DNA from: Streptomyces oceani
GTDB lineage: Bacteria > Actinomycetota > Actinomycetes > Streptomycetales > Streptomycetaceae
Assembly (NCBI RefSeq): GCF_001751245.1
Contig: NZ_LJGU01000104.1
Location: 51,791 to 109,121 of the forward strand
Length of the DNA: 57,331 nt
Direction: 5' to 3'
Shown here in pieces: positions 33,828 to 41,741 of this stretch. Made by a program: the position numbers and the translations under genes. Below the pieces are notes generated by a model. It was not told where the DNA came from. It did no database searches and worked only from the letters and a program-made list of their open reading frames with translations. How positions within the stretch are numbered: the stretch's first letter is position 1; every line of letters begins with the position of its first letter.

Positions 33828-34016
33828 CCGCAAGGCCGTTCCTGAGTGATCTGGTGAACGGTTGACGAGATCCCGTCCCGATCATGGAGATCGGGGCGGG
33901 ATCTTCGCGTTGTGGGATTGCCCAGTGCTGTAGCGTCCTGGCCGTGGTGCTGGAGTCACCCGGGCACGCCAGGCCGCCCCCGTGGTGCGGTGGCTTGCTT
34001 TGTGTGGACCTGTGCT

Positions 34017-34307
34017 TCAGCGAGTCAGCTGTCGGCGGGCGGGGGAGTCCCGCGGTCTCGCGCCCTTTCGTGGTTGCTTCCACCAGCTCGGGCGGTGCTT
34101 CTCCTCGGGCATGTCCTCCGCGTGTTTCGCGTCCAACTCGATCAGCGGTTCCCTGGCCTGCTCCGTGAATTCCGGCTGGCTGGTTGCGATGGTCCGCTTC
34201 AGGAACTCTGCCGCCCGCTCGTGTTCACCGGCTTCGGCAGCCATCGCACCGAGCTGGAAGGCGCCCTCGGCGACCAGGGCGGGCGCCACGGTGTTTGGCG
34301 ATCCCAC
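34017..34307 (-). pseudogene. Possible remnant of a TPR-like protein
   Basis: A 96-residue frame whose middle, ALVAEGAFQLGAMAAEAGEH followed by ERAAEFLKRTIATSQPEF, has the Ala/Leu/Glu pattern of a tetratricopeptide repeat helix pair. It ends in a low-complexity basic tail and has no ribosome-binding site. It is probably the 3' end of a larger lost gene. Other explanations, including chance, are open. Confidence 0.3.
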
Positions 34308-34454
34308 CCAGCAGTATCTCGGCCCGGCCCGGGGGAGGACGCGTCCCTCTCAGGAAACGTGGAGTTCCTCGCGCAACGAGTCGTAGCTGATTTCCCCGGA
34401 CCGGATTCCTCGTCCGCCATGTGAGTGAGCCGGGCCGGGGCGTGTGCCAGGGCT

Positions 34455-34886
34455 TCATCGGTCCGTCCGCGCGTACGGAGGCGGCAGGCGGACCCGTGAG
34501 GCTGCCAGGGCGCTCGCCACCACCAGAAGGGCGTTCATCCAGGGCAGCCATGAGTGGGCGTCGAACCACGGTCCCATGCCCCGGGGGTGGAGGCCGCCGC
34601 CGAGGGGGTGCAGCAGGAACTCCGAGCAGACCAGGAGGAGGGTGACCGTGTCGGCCGTCAGCAGCAAGTGCGGAAGTGGGGTGTCCAAGTGGCGCTCCGT
34701 GGTCGTACAACAGAGTCCGACCAGTATTCGTTCGGCTCCGGGCCGGCACCAGTGACACCTGTCATGGCTGTGCTGCACAAATGTCATTCCGGAGTGCGGA
34801 CCTGTCTCTCCAGGCAAGACCTTCGTAAAGAGTTGGCAAAGTCGCGGGACGGCCTCGCGAAAGGCCGCTCTGCACCGGTGACCCAT
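34455..34886 (-). CDS. Doubtful small membrane protein or fragment
   Basis: This frame of up to 143 residues contains two hydrophobic stretches, HLLLTADTVTLLLVCSEFLL and SWLPWMNALLVVASALAAS, with HPLGGGLHPRGMGPWFDAHS between them. The N-terminal third has seven cysteines and unusual composition and is unlikely to be translated. A shorter start is likely if it is a gene at all. No family is recognised. Confidence 0.3.
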   Translation of the reverse strand: MGHRCRAAFREAVPRLCQLFTKVLPGETGPHSGMTFVQHSHDRCHWCRPGAERILVGLCCTTTERHLDTPLPHLLLTADTVTLLLVCSEFLLHPLGGGLHPRGMGPWFDAHSWLPWMNALLVVASALAASRVRLPPPYARTDR

Positions 34887-34909
34887 CCGTGAAGCAGAGG
34901 GCGATCACC

Positions 34910-36199
34910 ATGCAGATGTCCACCCGTACCCGCCTCGCCGGCGCGGTCGCCGCGGCCGCCGTCGTCACCGGCGTACTCCCCGGCGCCGCGCACGCGGACG
35001 AGGGGACCGAGACCCGCGAGATGGCTGTCGTGATGGTCAACTTCAGCGACAGCAAGATCGAGAAGCCGGAGGAGACCCGGAAGAGGGTCCAGGAGCGGTA
35101 CTTCGGTCAGTCGGAGTCGATCAATACGTTCTACGACGACATGACCAACGGTCGTTTCCAGTTCACCCCGGCCCAGGCGGACCAGCCCGTCATCGGCCCG
35201 GTCGACATCCCGATGGCCGCGAGGTGCGAGACCGGGCGGATGAACACGCTGGTCCAGGAGGAGCTGAGGAAGCAGGGGCTGGACCGGGAGAAGGGCGACT
35301 ACCGGCACCTCTCGATGGTCTTCCCGGACGACAAGACCAAGTGCGGTTGGGGCGGACTCGGCAGCGTCGGTGGCCCGTACAGCTGGATACCGACCTTCGG
35401 GCTGGACCAGACGACGCTCTCGCACGAGATCGGCCACAACTTCGGCTTCGGGCACCAGATGCGGCTGCGTTGCCAGGACGGCGACCTCGCCAACTGCGAG
35501 GAGGACGGCACCAGCGGCAAGACGCCGATGGGAGGCGGCGGCGTGAAGCACGGCCTGACGGCCCCGGAGATGATCCACATGAAGTGGTTGAACTCCCAGG
35601 AGAAGAAGCGGCTGACGAAGTCCGGTACGTACGAGCTGCGTTCGCTGCACGAGCGGGGCGGCACGGGCCTGCGTGCCCTGGACGTCCCGATGGGCGAGAA
35701 CCGTCTCGTCGTGGAGTACCGACACCAGGCGGGGAAGCTCGACGCCGAGGTCGAGGGCGTGCACGCCTACCTGGTGAAGGACGGCGCCTACCAGAGCGCG
35801 CCCCTCGTGGACCTGACGGAGGAGGCCGCCTCGGCGGAAGCCCCGGCCGCGGACGCCATCAAGTCCGCCTCGGACAAGGCGGGTCAGGTGAGGATCGACG
35901 TGACGGAGTCAGGTGAGGGCTCGGCCACAGTCGAGGTCAGCCTCAACGGCGAGCCCGCGCCGGCCGAGGCGGCCAACAGCGTCAGCGACGGTTCTGGTAC
36001 GGGCTCCGGCGACTCCAGCGACTCAGGTGGCAGCCCGAAGGGCGACGAGGCAGGTGACGGGATCACCGTGCAGAGCGACGGCAAGGCCCTCGCCGAGTCC
36101 GGCGGCGACTCCACCACCCCGTACGTCGCCGCGGGCGGCGGTGCCCTGGTGCTCCTCGGAGCCGCGCTGTACGCGAAGCTCCGGCGCAGGCGCGCCTGA
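34910..36199 (+). CDS. Secreted, membrane-anchored M6/M11-like zinc metalloprotease
   Basis: A 429-residue protease. The signal peptide runs from MQMSTRTRLAGAVAAAAVVT to AHA-DE near residue 30. The zinc site HEIGHNFGFGH (His172, Glu173, His176, His182) matches HExxHxxGxxH of immune-inhibitor-A or gametolysin-type peptidases, with PMGGGGV as the probable Met-turn equivalent. The C-terminus has a Ser/Gly/Asp-rich spacer, then one membrane helix (YVAAGGGALVLLGAALYAKL) and RRRRA, so the enzyme is held at the surface. ATG 34910 has AGAGG upstream. The substrate is unknown. Confidence 0.88.
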   Translation: MQMSTRTRLAGAVAAAAVVTGVLPGAAHADEGTETREMAVVMVNFSDSKIEKPEETRKRVQERYFGQSESINTFYDDMTNGRFQFTPAQADQPVIGPVDIPMAARCETGRMNTLVQEELRKQGLDREKGDYRHLSMVFPDDKTKCGWGGLGSVGGPYSWIPTFGLDQTTLSHEIGHNFGFGHQMRLRCQDGDLANCEEDGTSGKTPMGGGGVKHGLTAPEMIHMKWLNSQEKKRLTKSGTYELRSLHERGGTGLRALDVPMGENRLVVEYRHQAGKLDAEVEGVHAYLVKDGAYQSAPLVDLTEEAASAEAPAADAIKSASDKAGQVRIDVTESGEGSATVEVSLNGEPAPAEAANSVSDGSGTGSGDSSDSGGSPKGDEAGDGITVQSDGKALAESGGDSTTPYVAAGGGALVLLGAALYAKLRRRRA

Positions 36200-36263
36200 A
36201 CGCACGCCACGCGCCGGGTCGTCCGTACCTCTCACGAGGCCGTACGGGCGGCCCGGCGCGGGC

Positions 36264-37862
36264 TCAGCGGGTCGTGCCGGGACCGAGCGACGGCAGGTAC
36301 CGCGGGGCACGCCAGGCGTCCAGCCGCTGTTCGACCGCGGCCCCCAGCGACAGCAGCGCGGCGTCCTCCCGGTCACCGGCCATCAGCAGCAGGCCGACGG
36401 GCAGCTCGCCCACGAACCCGGCGGGCACGGACAGCGAGGGGTAGCCGGACACGGCAGCGGGGGTGGAGGACGGGATCACGTCGTCGTCGCCCCGCGCGCA
36501 GTCGGTCGTCCAGGCCGGCGGGTTCGTCGGCGCGGCGATGGCGTCCAACTCGTGGGTGGCCATCGTCTCGTCGATGGAGCGCCGCGCGAGGTCCGTCAAC
36601 TCCGCCCGCGTCGCCTGGTATTCCGGATCGGTGGTGGGCGGCGCCTGGAGCGCCTGCTCGAAGAGTTCCTGCCCGGCGAAACAGGTCCGCTCGGCTGGAT
36701 GCGTGCGGTTGAACTCGATCAGTTCGGCGAGGTCGCGCGGCCCGTCGCGGGTGGCGAGGTAGGCGTTGATGTCCCGGTGGAACTCGCTCAGCAGCGCCGG
36801 GAACTCAAGCTCCGCGATCCGCTTCTGGTAAGGCGGCTTCACCTCGACGACCTCGGCTCCAGCGGCGCGCAACCGCTCGGCCGTACGCGTCATGACGGCG
36901 TCCACCTCCGGGCCCAGTGGCGGCAGCCGCCACAGCCCGATCCGCTTCCCCCGCAGCTCGCCGGGATGCGTACCGGCCTCCTCGGCGAGGTCCGCGGGAT
37001 CGGGAGGCGTGGCGTCGCCGCCGCTGAGCACCGAGAGGGTCAGCGCGGTGTCGATCACGTTACGCGCCATGGGCCCGGCGGTGTCCTGCTCCGCGGAGAT
37101 CGGCACCACCCCGGACTGGCTCACCAGGCCGAGGCTGGGCTTGTGGCCGACCACGCCGGTCATCCCGGCCGGGCACACGATGGAGCCGTCGGTCTCGGTG
37201 CCGATCGCTACCTGGGAGAGCGACGCGGCCAGCGCGGCGGCGGAACCGGAGGAGGACCCGCACGGGTTTCGGTCGAGCACGTACGGGTTGTGGGTCTGGC
37301 CGCCTACCGCGGACCAGCCCGAGGTCGGCTGCTCGGCACGGAAGTTCGCCCACTCGGACAGGTTGGTCTTGCCGAGGATCACCGCGCCCGCGTCCCGCAA
37401 CCGGGTCACCAGGGCGGCGTCGGTGTCCGGCGGTTCGCCCGCCAGTGCCAGCGATCCCGCGGTGGTGGGCATGTCCCGGGTGTTCACGTTGTCCTTCAGC
37501 AGGACGGGGATCCCGTCGAGCGGACCGCGGGCGTCACCTTTCCGGTGCCGGCTGTCGCTGGCGGCCGCCTGCCGCAGCGAGGTCGGGTCGGTGCGCAGTA
37601 CCGCGTTGATCCGGGGGTCGATCTCCTTGATCCGCCCCAGGTAGGCACGGGTGAGCGCCGAGGAGGTCAGTGAGCCGTCCGCCATCCGCGCCTGCAACTC
37701 CGGGATGGTCACGGTGTCGAGGTCGACGCCCAGTCCGGACGAACCACGGGGCGGGTCTCCGGTGGCGGCGTCGGTGGCTTGCGCGCGGGGGGCCGGCGCG
37801 CTCGCGAAGAGCGAGCCCGCGATCAGGGTGGTGACGAGAGTGGTGATACTCCGCTTCCGCAT
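36264..37862 (-). CDS. Secreted amidase of the amidase-signature family
   Basis: A 532-residue amidase with a Sec signal peptide (RKRSITTLVTTLIAGSLFAS). It hydrolyses amides through a Ser-cisSer-Lys triad: Lys123 in GIPVLLKDNVNT, the GSSSGS loop near residue 203 and nucleophile Ser227 in IGTETDGSIVCPAG. AVILGKTNLSEWANFRAEQP and TAGPMARNVIDTAL are further family blocks. The preference is unknown; peptide amides or aryl amides are usual. ATG 37862. It is convergent with the metalloprotease gene and divergent from the phosphatase gene. Confidence 0.9.
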   Translation of the reverse strand: MRKRSITTLVTTLIAGSLFASAPAPRAQATDAATGDPPRGSSGLGVDLDTVTIPELQARMADGSLTSSALTRAYLGRIKEIDPRINAVLRTDPTSLRQAAASDSRHRKGDARGPLDGIPVLLKDNVNTRDMPTTAGSLALAGEPPDTDAALVTRLRDAGAVILGKTNLSEWANFRAEQPTSGWSAVGGQTHNPYVLDRNPCGSSSGSAAALAASLSQVAIGTETDGSIVCPAGMTGVVGHKPSLGLVSQSGVVPISAEQDTAGPMARNVIDTALTLSVLSGGDATPPDPADLAEEAGTHPGELRGKRIGLWRLPPLGPEVDAVMTRTAERLRAAGAEVVEVKPPYQKRIAELEFPALLSEFHRDINAYLATRDGPRDLAELIEFNRTHPAERTCFAGQELFEQALQAPPTTDPEYQATRAELTDLARRSIDETMATHELDAIAAPTNPPAWTTDCARGDDDVIPSSTPAAVSGYPSLSVPAGFVGELPVGLLLMAGDREDAALLSLGAAVEQRLDAWRAPRYLPSLGPGTTR

Positions 37863-37978
37863 ACCGACAGCCGACTACAGCCCCGCCGTGGGCGCAAGGG
37901 CGCCCCGGGCGCGCCCCGGGAGCCCGTACGCGCCCCGACCGCGTACCCGTCCCGTACCGGCGGCGTAGGGTGGGGCTC

Positions 37979-38730
37979 GTGGAGCGGCGTATCGCGTTCG
38001 AGGGCCTGCACAACTTCCGGGATCTGGGCGGCTATCGGACCGCCGACGGGCGTACGGTGCGCTGGGGCAGGGTGTTCCGCGCCGATTCGCTGGGGAAGCT
38101 GCGGGGTCGTGACTGGGAGCGCTTCCGGGCCCTGGGCGTGCGTACCGTGATCGACCTGCGCCACCCCTTCGAGGTCACACGCAGCGGGCGGGTCGCCCAT
38201 TACGAGGGCTTGGCCTACCAGAACCTGAGCATCGAGCACCGTCCGTACGATCAGGCCGGCCAGGGCCGGACGTCGAGCCCGCGCGTTTCCTGGCCGAGAA
38301 GTACACCGAGGTGGCGCACGACGGGGCCAAGGAGATCCGGCGGGCGCTGGAGACCCTCGCCGGGGACACCGCCCCGCTGGTGTTCCACTGCCACTCCGGC
38401 AAGGACCGCACCGGCCTGCTGGCGATGCTCGTCCTCGCGCTGCTCGGGGTGCGGGAGGACGACATCGTCGCCGACTTCGCCCTGACCGGGCTGGCCACCG
38501 AACGCCTGGTCGCCGAATGGCACGCCGACCATCCCGACCTGACGCTTCGGTGGCCCGCCTACGGTCAGGCACCGCCCGAGGTCATGCGCCTCTTCCTGGC
38601 GGGCCTGACTTCCCGGTACGGGTCGGTGCGCGGATACGCCGCCGAACGGCTCGGGGTGGGTGAGGAGTTGGTTACCGCGCTACGGGGGCAGTTGCTGGCG
38701 GGGCACGGGTCAGCCGGCGCGACCGACTGA
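37979..38730 (+). pseudogene. Tyrosine phosphatase-like protein, frameshifted
   Basis: Two frames together give one protein-tyrosine/serine phosphatase (about 250 aa). Frame one, from GTG 37979 (leaderless: TAGGGT seven bases upstream), reads FEGLHNFRDLGGYRTADGRT to HRPYDQAG. Frame two resumes near 38266 as PDVEPARFLAEKYTEV and carries the catalytic loop HCHSGKDRTG (Cys-x5-Arg). One base appears to be missing at about 38264 in the run GGGCC. Unless this is a sequencing error the product stops early, without its catalytic site. The family dephosphorylates phosphotyrosine or phospholipids. Confidence 0.8.
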
Positions 38731-38753
38731 CCCGGTGCCGATGAACTTCCCGG

Positions 38754-39458
38754 TCAACGCTCGGCCGTCGCCTCGCCGGCCCCCGTCGCCTCGCTCGTCC
38801 CCGTCGCTCGCAGCTCCGCGAAGCGGGCGGCGACCATCTCCCGGAAGGTGGCCGAGTCGTTCTCGTGCGGGAAGGGCTCGTCCGGTATCTCGACACCGAG
38901 GAACGAGCACAGCGGTTCCCAGCCCTGAGCCACCTCGAACACCAGCAGCCGCTCCGGGTCGACCTCGCGCCGCACGGCCGCGTTGTGCTCCTCGAACGCC
39001 CGTATCGCGCGGGCCTCGTCGGTGAACTCGCCGGCGAAGAAGCCGTCCCACACGATCTTGCGGACCGTCTCCTCCAGATCGCGGAGGTGCGGCAGGACGT
39101 CGTGCCTGCCGTCCAGTGCCGCGTCCCCCTGGGCCGAGGGGTGGATGTTGTCCCGGACGCTGGCGTACCAGCGCTGGGGGTCCCGTACGGTCAGGATGAC
39201 CTTGGCGGTGGGACGGGCGGCGGCCAGCTCCCGCCAGTAGGCCGCGCCCGGCAGATCCGTGGTGGCCCGGTAACCGGCGTACACCTCGGACCAGTCGACC
39301 GGCCCGCCGTCGGCGACCGCGCTCCACAGCGCGGTCTGCCGGGGGCTCTCGAAGAGTTCCCTCATGTGGTGACAGGGCCCGTAGCCCAGCCGCTCCAGAG
39401 CTGCCTTCAGCGACCCGGTCCCGGTACGTGCGAATCCCGCTCCGATGATGTCCAGCAC
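38754..39458 (-). CDS. Sulfotransferase family protein (Sulfotransfer_4-like)
   Basis: A 234-residue PAPS-dependent sulfotransferase-like protein. The 5'-phosphosulfate loop is DIIGAGFARTGTGSLKAALE and the 3'-phosphate region is VILTVRDPQRWYASVRDNIH; RLLVFEVAQGWEPLCSFLGV is the usual late block. Members in actinomycetes are often of unknown acceptor. GTG 39458 follows GAGGAG. It is divergent from a MarR gene 104 bases away, with palindromic operators between, so it is probably MarR-controlled. Confidence 0.88.
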   Translation of the reverse strand: MLDIIGAGFARTGTGSLKAALERLGYGPCHHMRELFESPRQTALWSAVADGGPVDWSEVYAGYRATTDLPGAAYWRELAAARPTAKVILTVRDPQRWYASVRDNIHPSAQGDAALDGRHDVLPHLRDLEETVRKIVWDGFFAGEFTDEARAIRAFEEHNAAVRREVDPERLLVFEVAQGWEPLCSFLGVEIPDEPFPHENDSATFREMVAARFAELRATGTSEATGAGEATAER

Positions 39459-39507
39459 TGCGCTCCTCCCTCTCCCCTGTGGTCCCGTGCCTGTCGTACG
39501 GGAATCT

Positions 39508-39553
39508 GTTAGTGGTAGAGCTACCAGTAGGAGACTAACTGATAGCAAGCTAT
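39508..39553. promoter_or_regulatory. Operator region between sulfotransferase and marR
   Basis: An AT-rich island holds TGGTAG-AG-CTACCA (39513-39526), nested inside GTTAGT (39508-39513) and ACTAAC (39534-39539), and ATAGC-AA-GCTAT (39542-39553). All are perfect inverted repeats. Their position between a MarR gene and its divergent neighbour is the classic arrangement for MarR autorepression. Confidence 0.7.
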
Positions 39554-39561
39554 TGAAATGT

Positions 39562-40083
39562 GTGACCCCCGTGAACCAGTACGACGCGAAACCCGACGGC
39601 CCGAGCCGTACGGCATCGACTCGGACCACCCCCGTCGGCCGCGACAGCTTCGGTTACCAGCTCAACTACGTGGCGCACAGCGCCCGACTGTTCCTCGAGC
39701 GTCGACTGCGGGCACACGGCGCGAGCTTCGCCACCTGGCGGACGCTGGAGTTGCTCGCCCAGCGCGGACCGATGATCCAGGGCGAACTCGCCGAGACACT
39801 GGGAGTTCGCGGTCCCACGGCCACCCGTGGCCTGGACCGGTTGGTGTCCGAGGGGCTGGTGCGTCGACGCCGCCTGTCGACGGATCGTCGAAAGGCCGAG
39901 ATCACGCTGACCGAGACGGGCGCACGACTGCACGAACGACTGGCCGGCGTCATCGAGGAGGCCAACGCCGCTCTCGCGTACGGCATCCCGCGCCAGGACC
40001 TGGACACCCTGCGCGCCCTGTTGGACCTGGTGTGCCGGAACGCCGAGGAGGAGCCGGACAGGCAGGTGGCCGCGGAACCGTAG
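39562..40083 (+). CDS. MarR-family transcriptional regulator
   Basis: A regulator of about 173 residues. The winged helix reads TWRTLELLAQRGPMIQGELA, ETLGVRGPTATRGLDRLVSE and GLVRRRRLSTDRRKAEITLT, with the DRR wing tip of MarR proteins. The N-terminal 30 residues are polar. GTG 39562 is chosen; GTG 39571 is also possible. No Shine-Dalgarno site is visible. It probably represses itself and the divergent sulfotransferase in response to a small phenolic or similar ligand, binding the palindromes at 39508-39553. Confidence 0.88.
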   Translation: MTPVNQYDAKPDGPSRTASTRTTPVGRDSFGYQLNYVAHSARLFLERRLRAHGASFATWRTLELLAQRGPMIQGELAETLGVRGPTATRGLDRLVSEGLVRRRRLSTDRRKAEITLTETGARLHERLAGVIEEANAALAYGIPRQDLDTLRALLDLVCRNAEEEPDRQVAAEP

Positions 40084-40093
40084 GGTGCCTGGT

Positions 40094-40447
40094 ATGAGCG
40101 TTGTACCAGCCCTGGTCCAGCAGTCTCGCCGTCGGCCGCCGGAGCGTCTGATGGCGTCCGGGAACCGGCCCGGTGCCGGCTACACCCGAGACGAGACCAA
40201 CACCGGTGAGGCGCACTCGGCGTGGATCCACGACTACATCCTGGGCGGCAAGAGCCACTACCCGGCCGACCGGTAGGGCCGGCCGATGCGACTGCGTACG
40301 CTAGCGGAGGCGGCGGCCTTCTTCGAGGGCATGGAAGTCCTCGACCCGGGCGTGGTCCAGGTGCACAAGTGGCGGCCGGAGCCAGGCGACGAGGTGGTGG
40401 CTGAGCGCGATATCGGGATGTACGGCGGGGTCGCGCGGAAGCCGTGA
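40094..40447 (+). pseudogene. DUF574 SAM-dependent methyltransferase with internal deletion
   Basis: The 5' part (from ATG 40094) encodes the family head AHSAWIHDYILGGKSHYPADR and then stops at 40274. The 3' part, from 40286 in another frame, encodes the family tail LRTLAEAAAFFEGMEVLDPG VVQVHKWRPEPGDE and GMYGGVARKP to the stop at 40447. Intact members have about 270 residues, so roughly 180 residues, including the SAM site, are missing. This is a decayed gene, abundant in multiple copies in Streptomyces. Confidence 0.85.
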
Positions 40448-40546
40448 CCAGGCCGGCGGGGTGCGGCCGCACCGGGCTCCGGCGTGTTGGGCCCGACGCG
40501 CCGGGTCTGACGCGCCGGACCTGACGCACCGGGTCGGTTCGGGGCG

Positions 40547-41488
40547 TCAGTTCATCTCGCCCGCCATGGCGCTGTAGATCTCCGTCGCCTCGCAGAAGCC
40601 GAAGTCCAGAGTCTCGGCGAGCGCGTAGGCTTCGTCGATCTTCCGCAGGTCGCGAGCGATGTCCTCGGCCTTACGGTCGTCCGCCGCACCGGTCAGTTCC
40701 ACCGACCGGTCCCGGAGCTGCCTCCGGGCCGCGGAGACGTCCGAGGCCGGCACGAAGCCGCCGACCATGTGGTTCTCCACCACCGTGGGCCAGTCGAACC
40801 AGTCGAGATCCGGGAAGTCCTCCCGCAGGGCGGCGTACAGCGGCGCGGGGCCGGTGAAGCCGAGCGGCTCCACACCCGCGTCCGCGTACAGCCTGGTCGG
40901 CCACGAGTGTCCTCGGGACATCCAGCCGGGGGTGAGCGCCGAAGCGAAATCCAGCACGGTGAAGGGGACTTCGCGGGCGAGCAGCTGAGCGGTGTCGTGC
41001 TCGGCCGAGCCCAGCCGGACGGTAGCCCGCCCGTCCCGAACGGCGCCGGCGCACTCGCGCACCGCGCGTATCCGCGAGTCCAGACCCTTGCCCAGCGACT
41101 CGTCGTCCGGGAGGACTCCGCCGTCGGCTGGTTCGACGGTGCCGGGGAGGGAGCGGTCGACGCGGGCCAGCATCTCCTCGGCGAGCGGGCGCACTGCGTC
41201 GGCCGGGGTCGCCATGTACCGCCGTACGTCCTCGGCGACCTGCTCGGCGTTGTCGGCGATGACGAAGAACGGACGCCCCCAGACATGCAGGAACGGATCG
41301 AGGCCGCAGTCCGCCTGCTTCGCCCCCAGCGCCCACTGCTTCGCCCAGAAGCGTGTCTTGCGCGTCTCCACCGCGCGGCCCACGAGGTCCCGCAGGTCGT
41401 CGTCGTGGCCGTGGCCGGCGAGGTACGGCAGCAGTCGCCGCTGCACGAGTTCCACGTCGACAGCGTGGTAGCTGGTGTCAAATCCCAT
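40547..41488 (-). CDS. Conserved hypothetical protein (313 aa)
   Basis: I do not recognise this family. The product begins MGFDTSYHAVDVELVQRRLL and is soluble, with many Asp, Glu and Arg and several Trp-rich segments (RKTRFWAKQWALGAKQ, LTPGWMSRGHSWPTRLYADA, FPDLDWFDWPTVVENHMVGG). The C-terminal 60 residues look helical and may form a coiled coil. No signal peptide or membrane helix is present. ATG 41488; a GATACT box lies about ten bases upstream. It is divergent from the STAND ATPase gene 253 bases away, and a functional link is possible but unproven. Confidence 0.7.
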   Translation of the reverse strand: MGFDTSYHAVDVELVQRRLLPYLAGHGHDDDLRDLVGRAVETRKTRFWAKQWALGAKQADCGLDPFLHVWGRPFFVIADNAEQVAEDVRRYMATPADAVRPLAEEMLARVDRSLPGTVEPADGGVLPDDESLGKGLDSRIRAVRECAGAVRDGRATVRLGSAEHDTAQLLAREVPFTVLDFASALTPGWMSRGHSWPTRLYADAGVEPLGFTGPAPLYAALREDFPDLDWFDWPTVVENHMVGGFVPASDVSAARRQLRDRSVELTGAADDRKAEDIARDLRKIDEAYALAETLDFGFCEATEIYSAMAGEMN

Positions 41489-41741
41489 GCGGGCCGAGAG
41501 TATCCGAGTCCGTGGCGATGGCTCGTACGTGGGCTCTCGCGGCTCTTGCGCAGCCCGTGATCGGTTCCTGGGCGATGCGGGGGCCGTTCCCCGGTACGGC
41601 CTGCCCGCGGCGCGCTGTCGACCGTTCGGTGGCGGGCGGTGACCGTGATCCGTGAAACACCGTCAATCTCCGGTGAATGACCTAGGGTTACGCGGCGGGT
41701 GCCGCGCGCGCGTCGCGGCACGACCCGGACAGGGAGGGCGA

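Larger units (their letters stand above)
33828..34909. other. Degenerate stretch downstream of tRNA-Ala
   Basis: About 1.08 kb has no intact recognisable gene. It contains two doubtful reverse-strand frames (34017-34307 and 34455-34886) and, between them, a reverse reading RSGEISYDSLREELHVS ending in a stop at about 34355 with no proper start. Base composition is somewhat less biased than in the flanks. It looks like decayed DNA beside a tRNA, a common place for integration and loss of mobile elements, but no attachment repeat or integrase was found. Confidence 0.5.
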
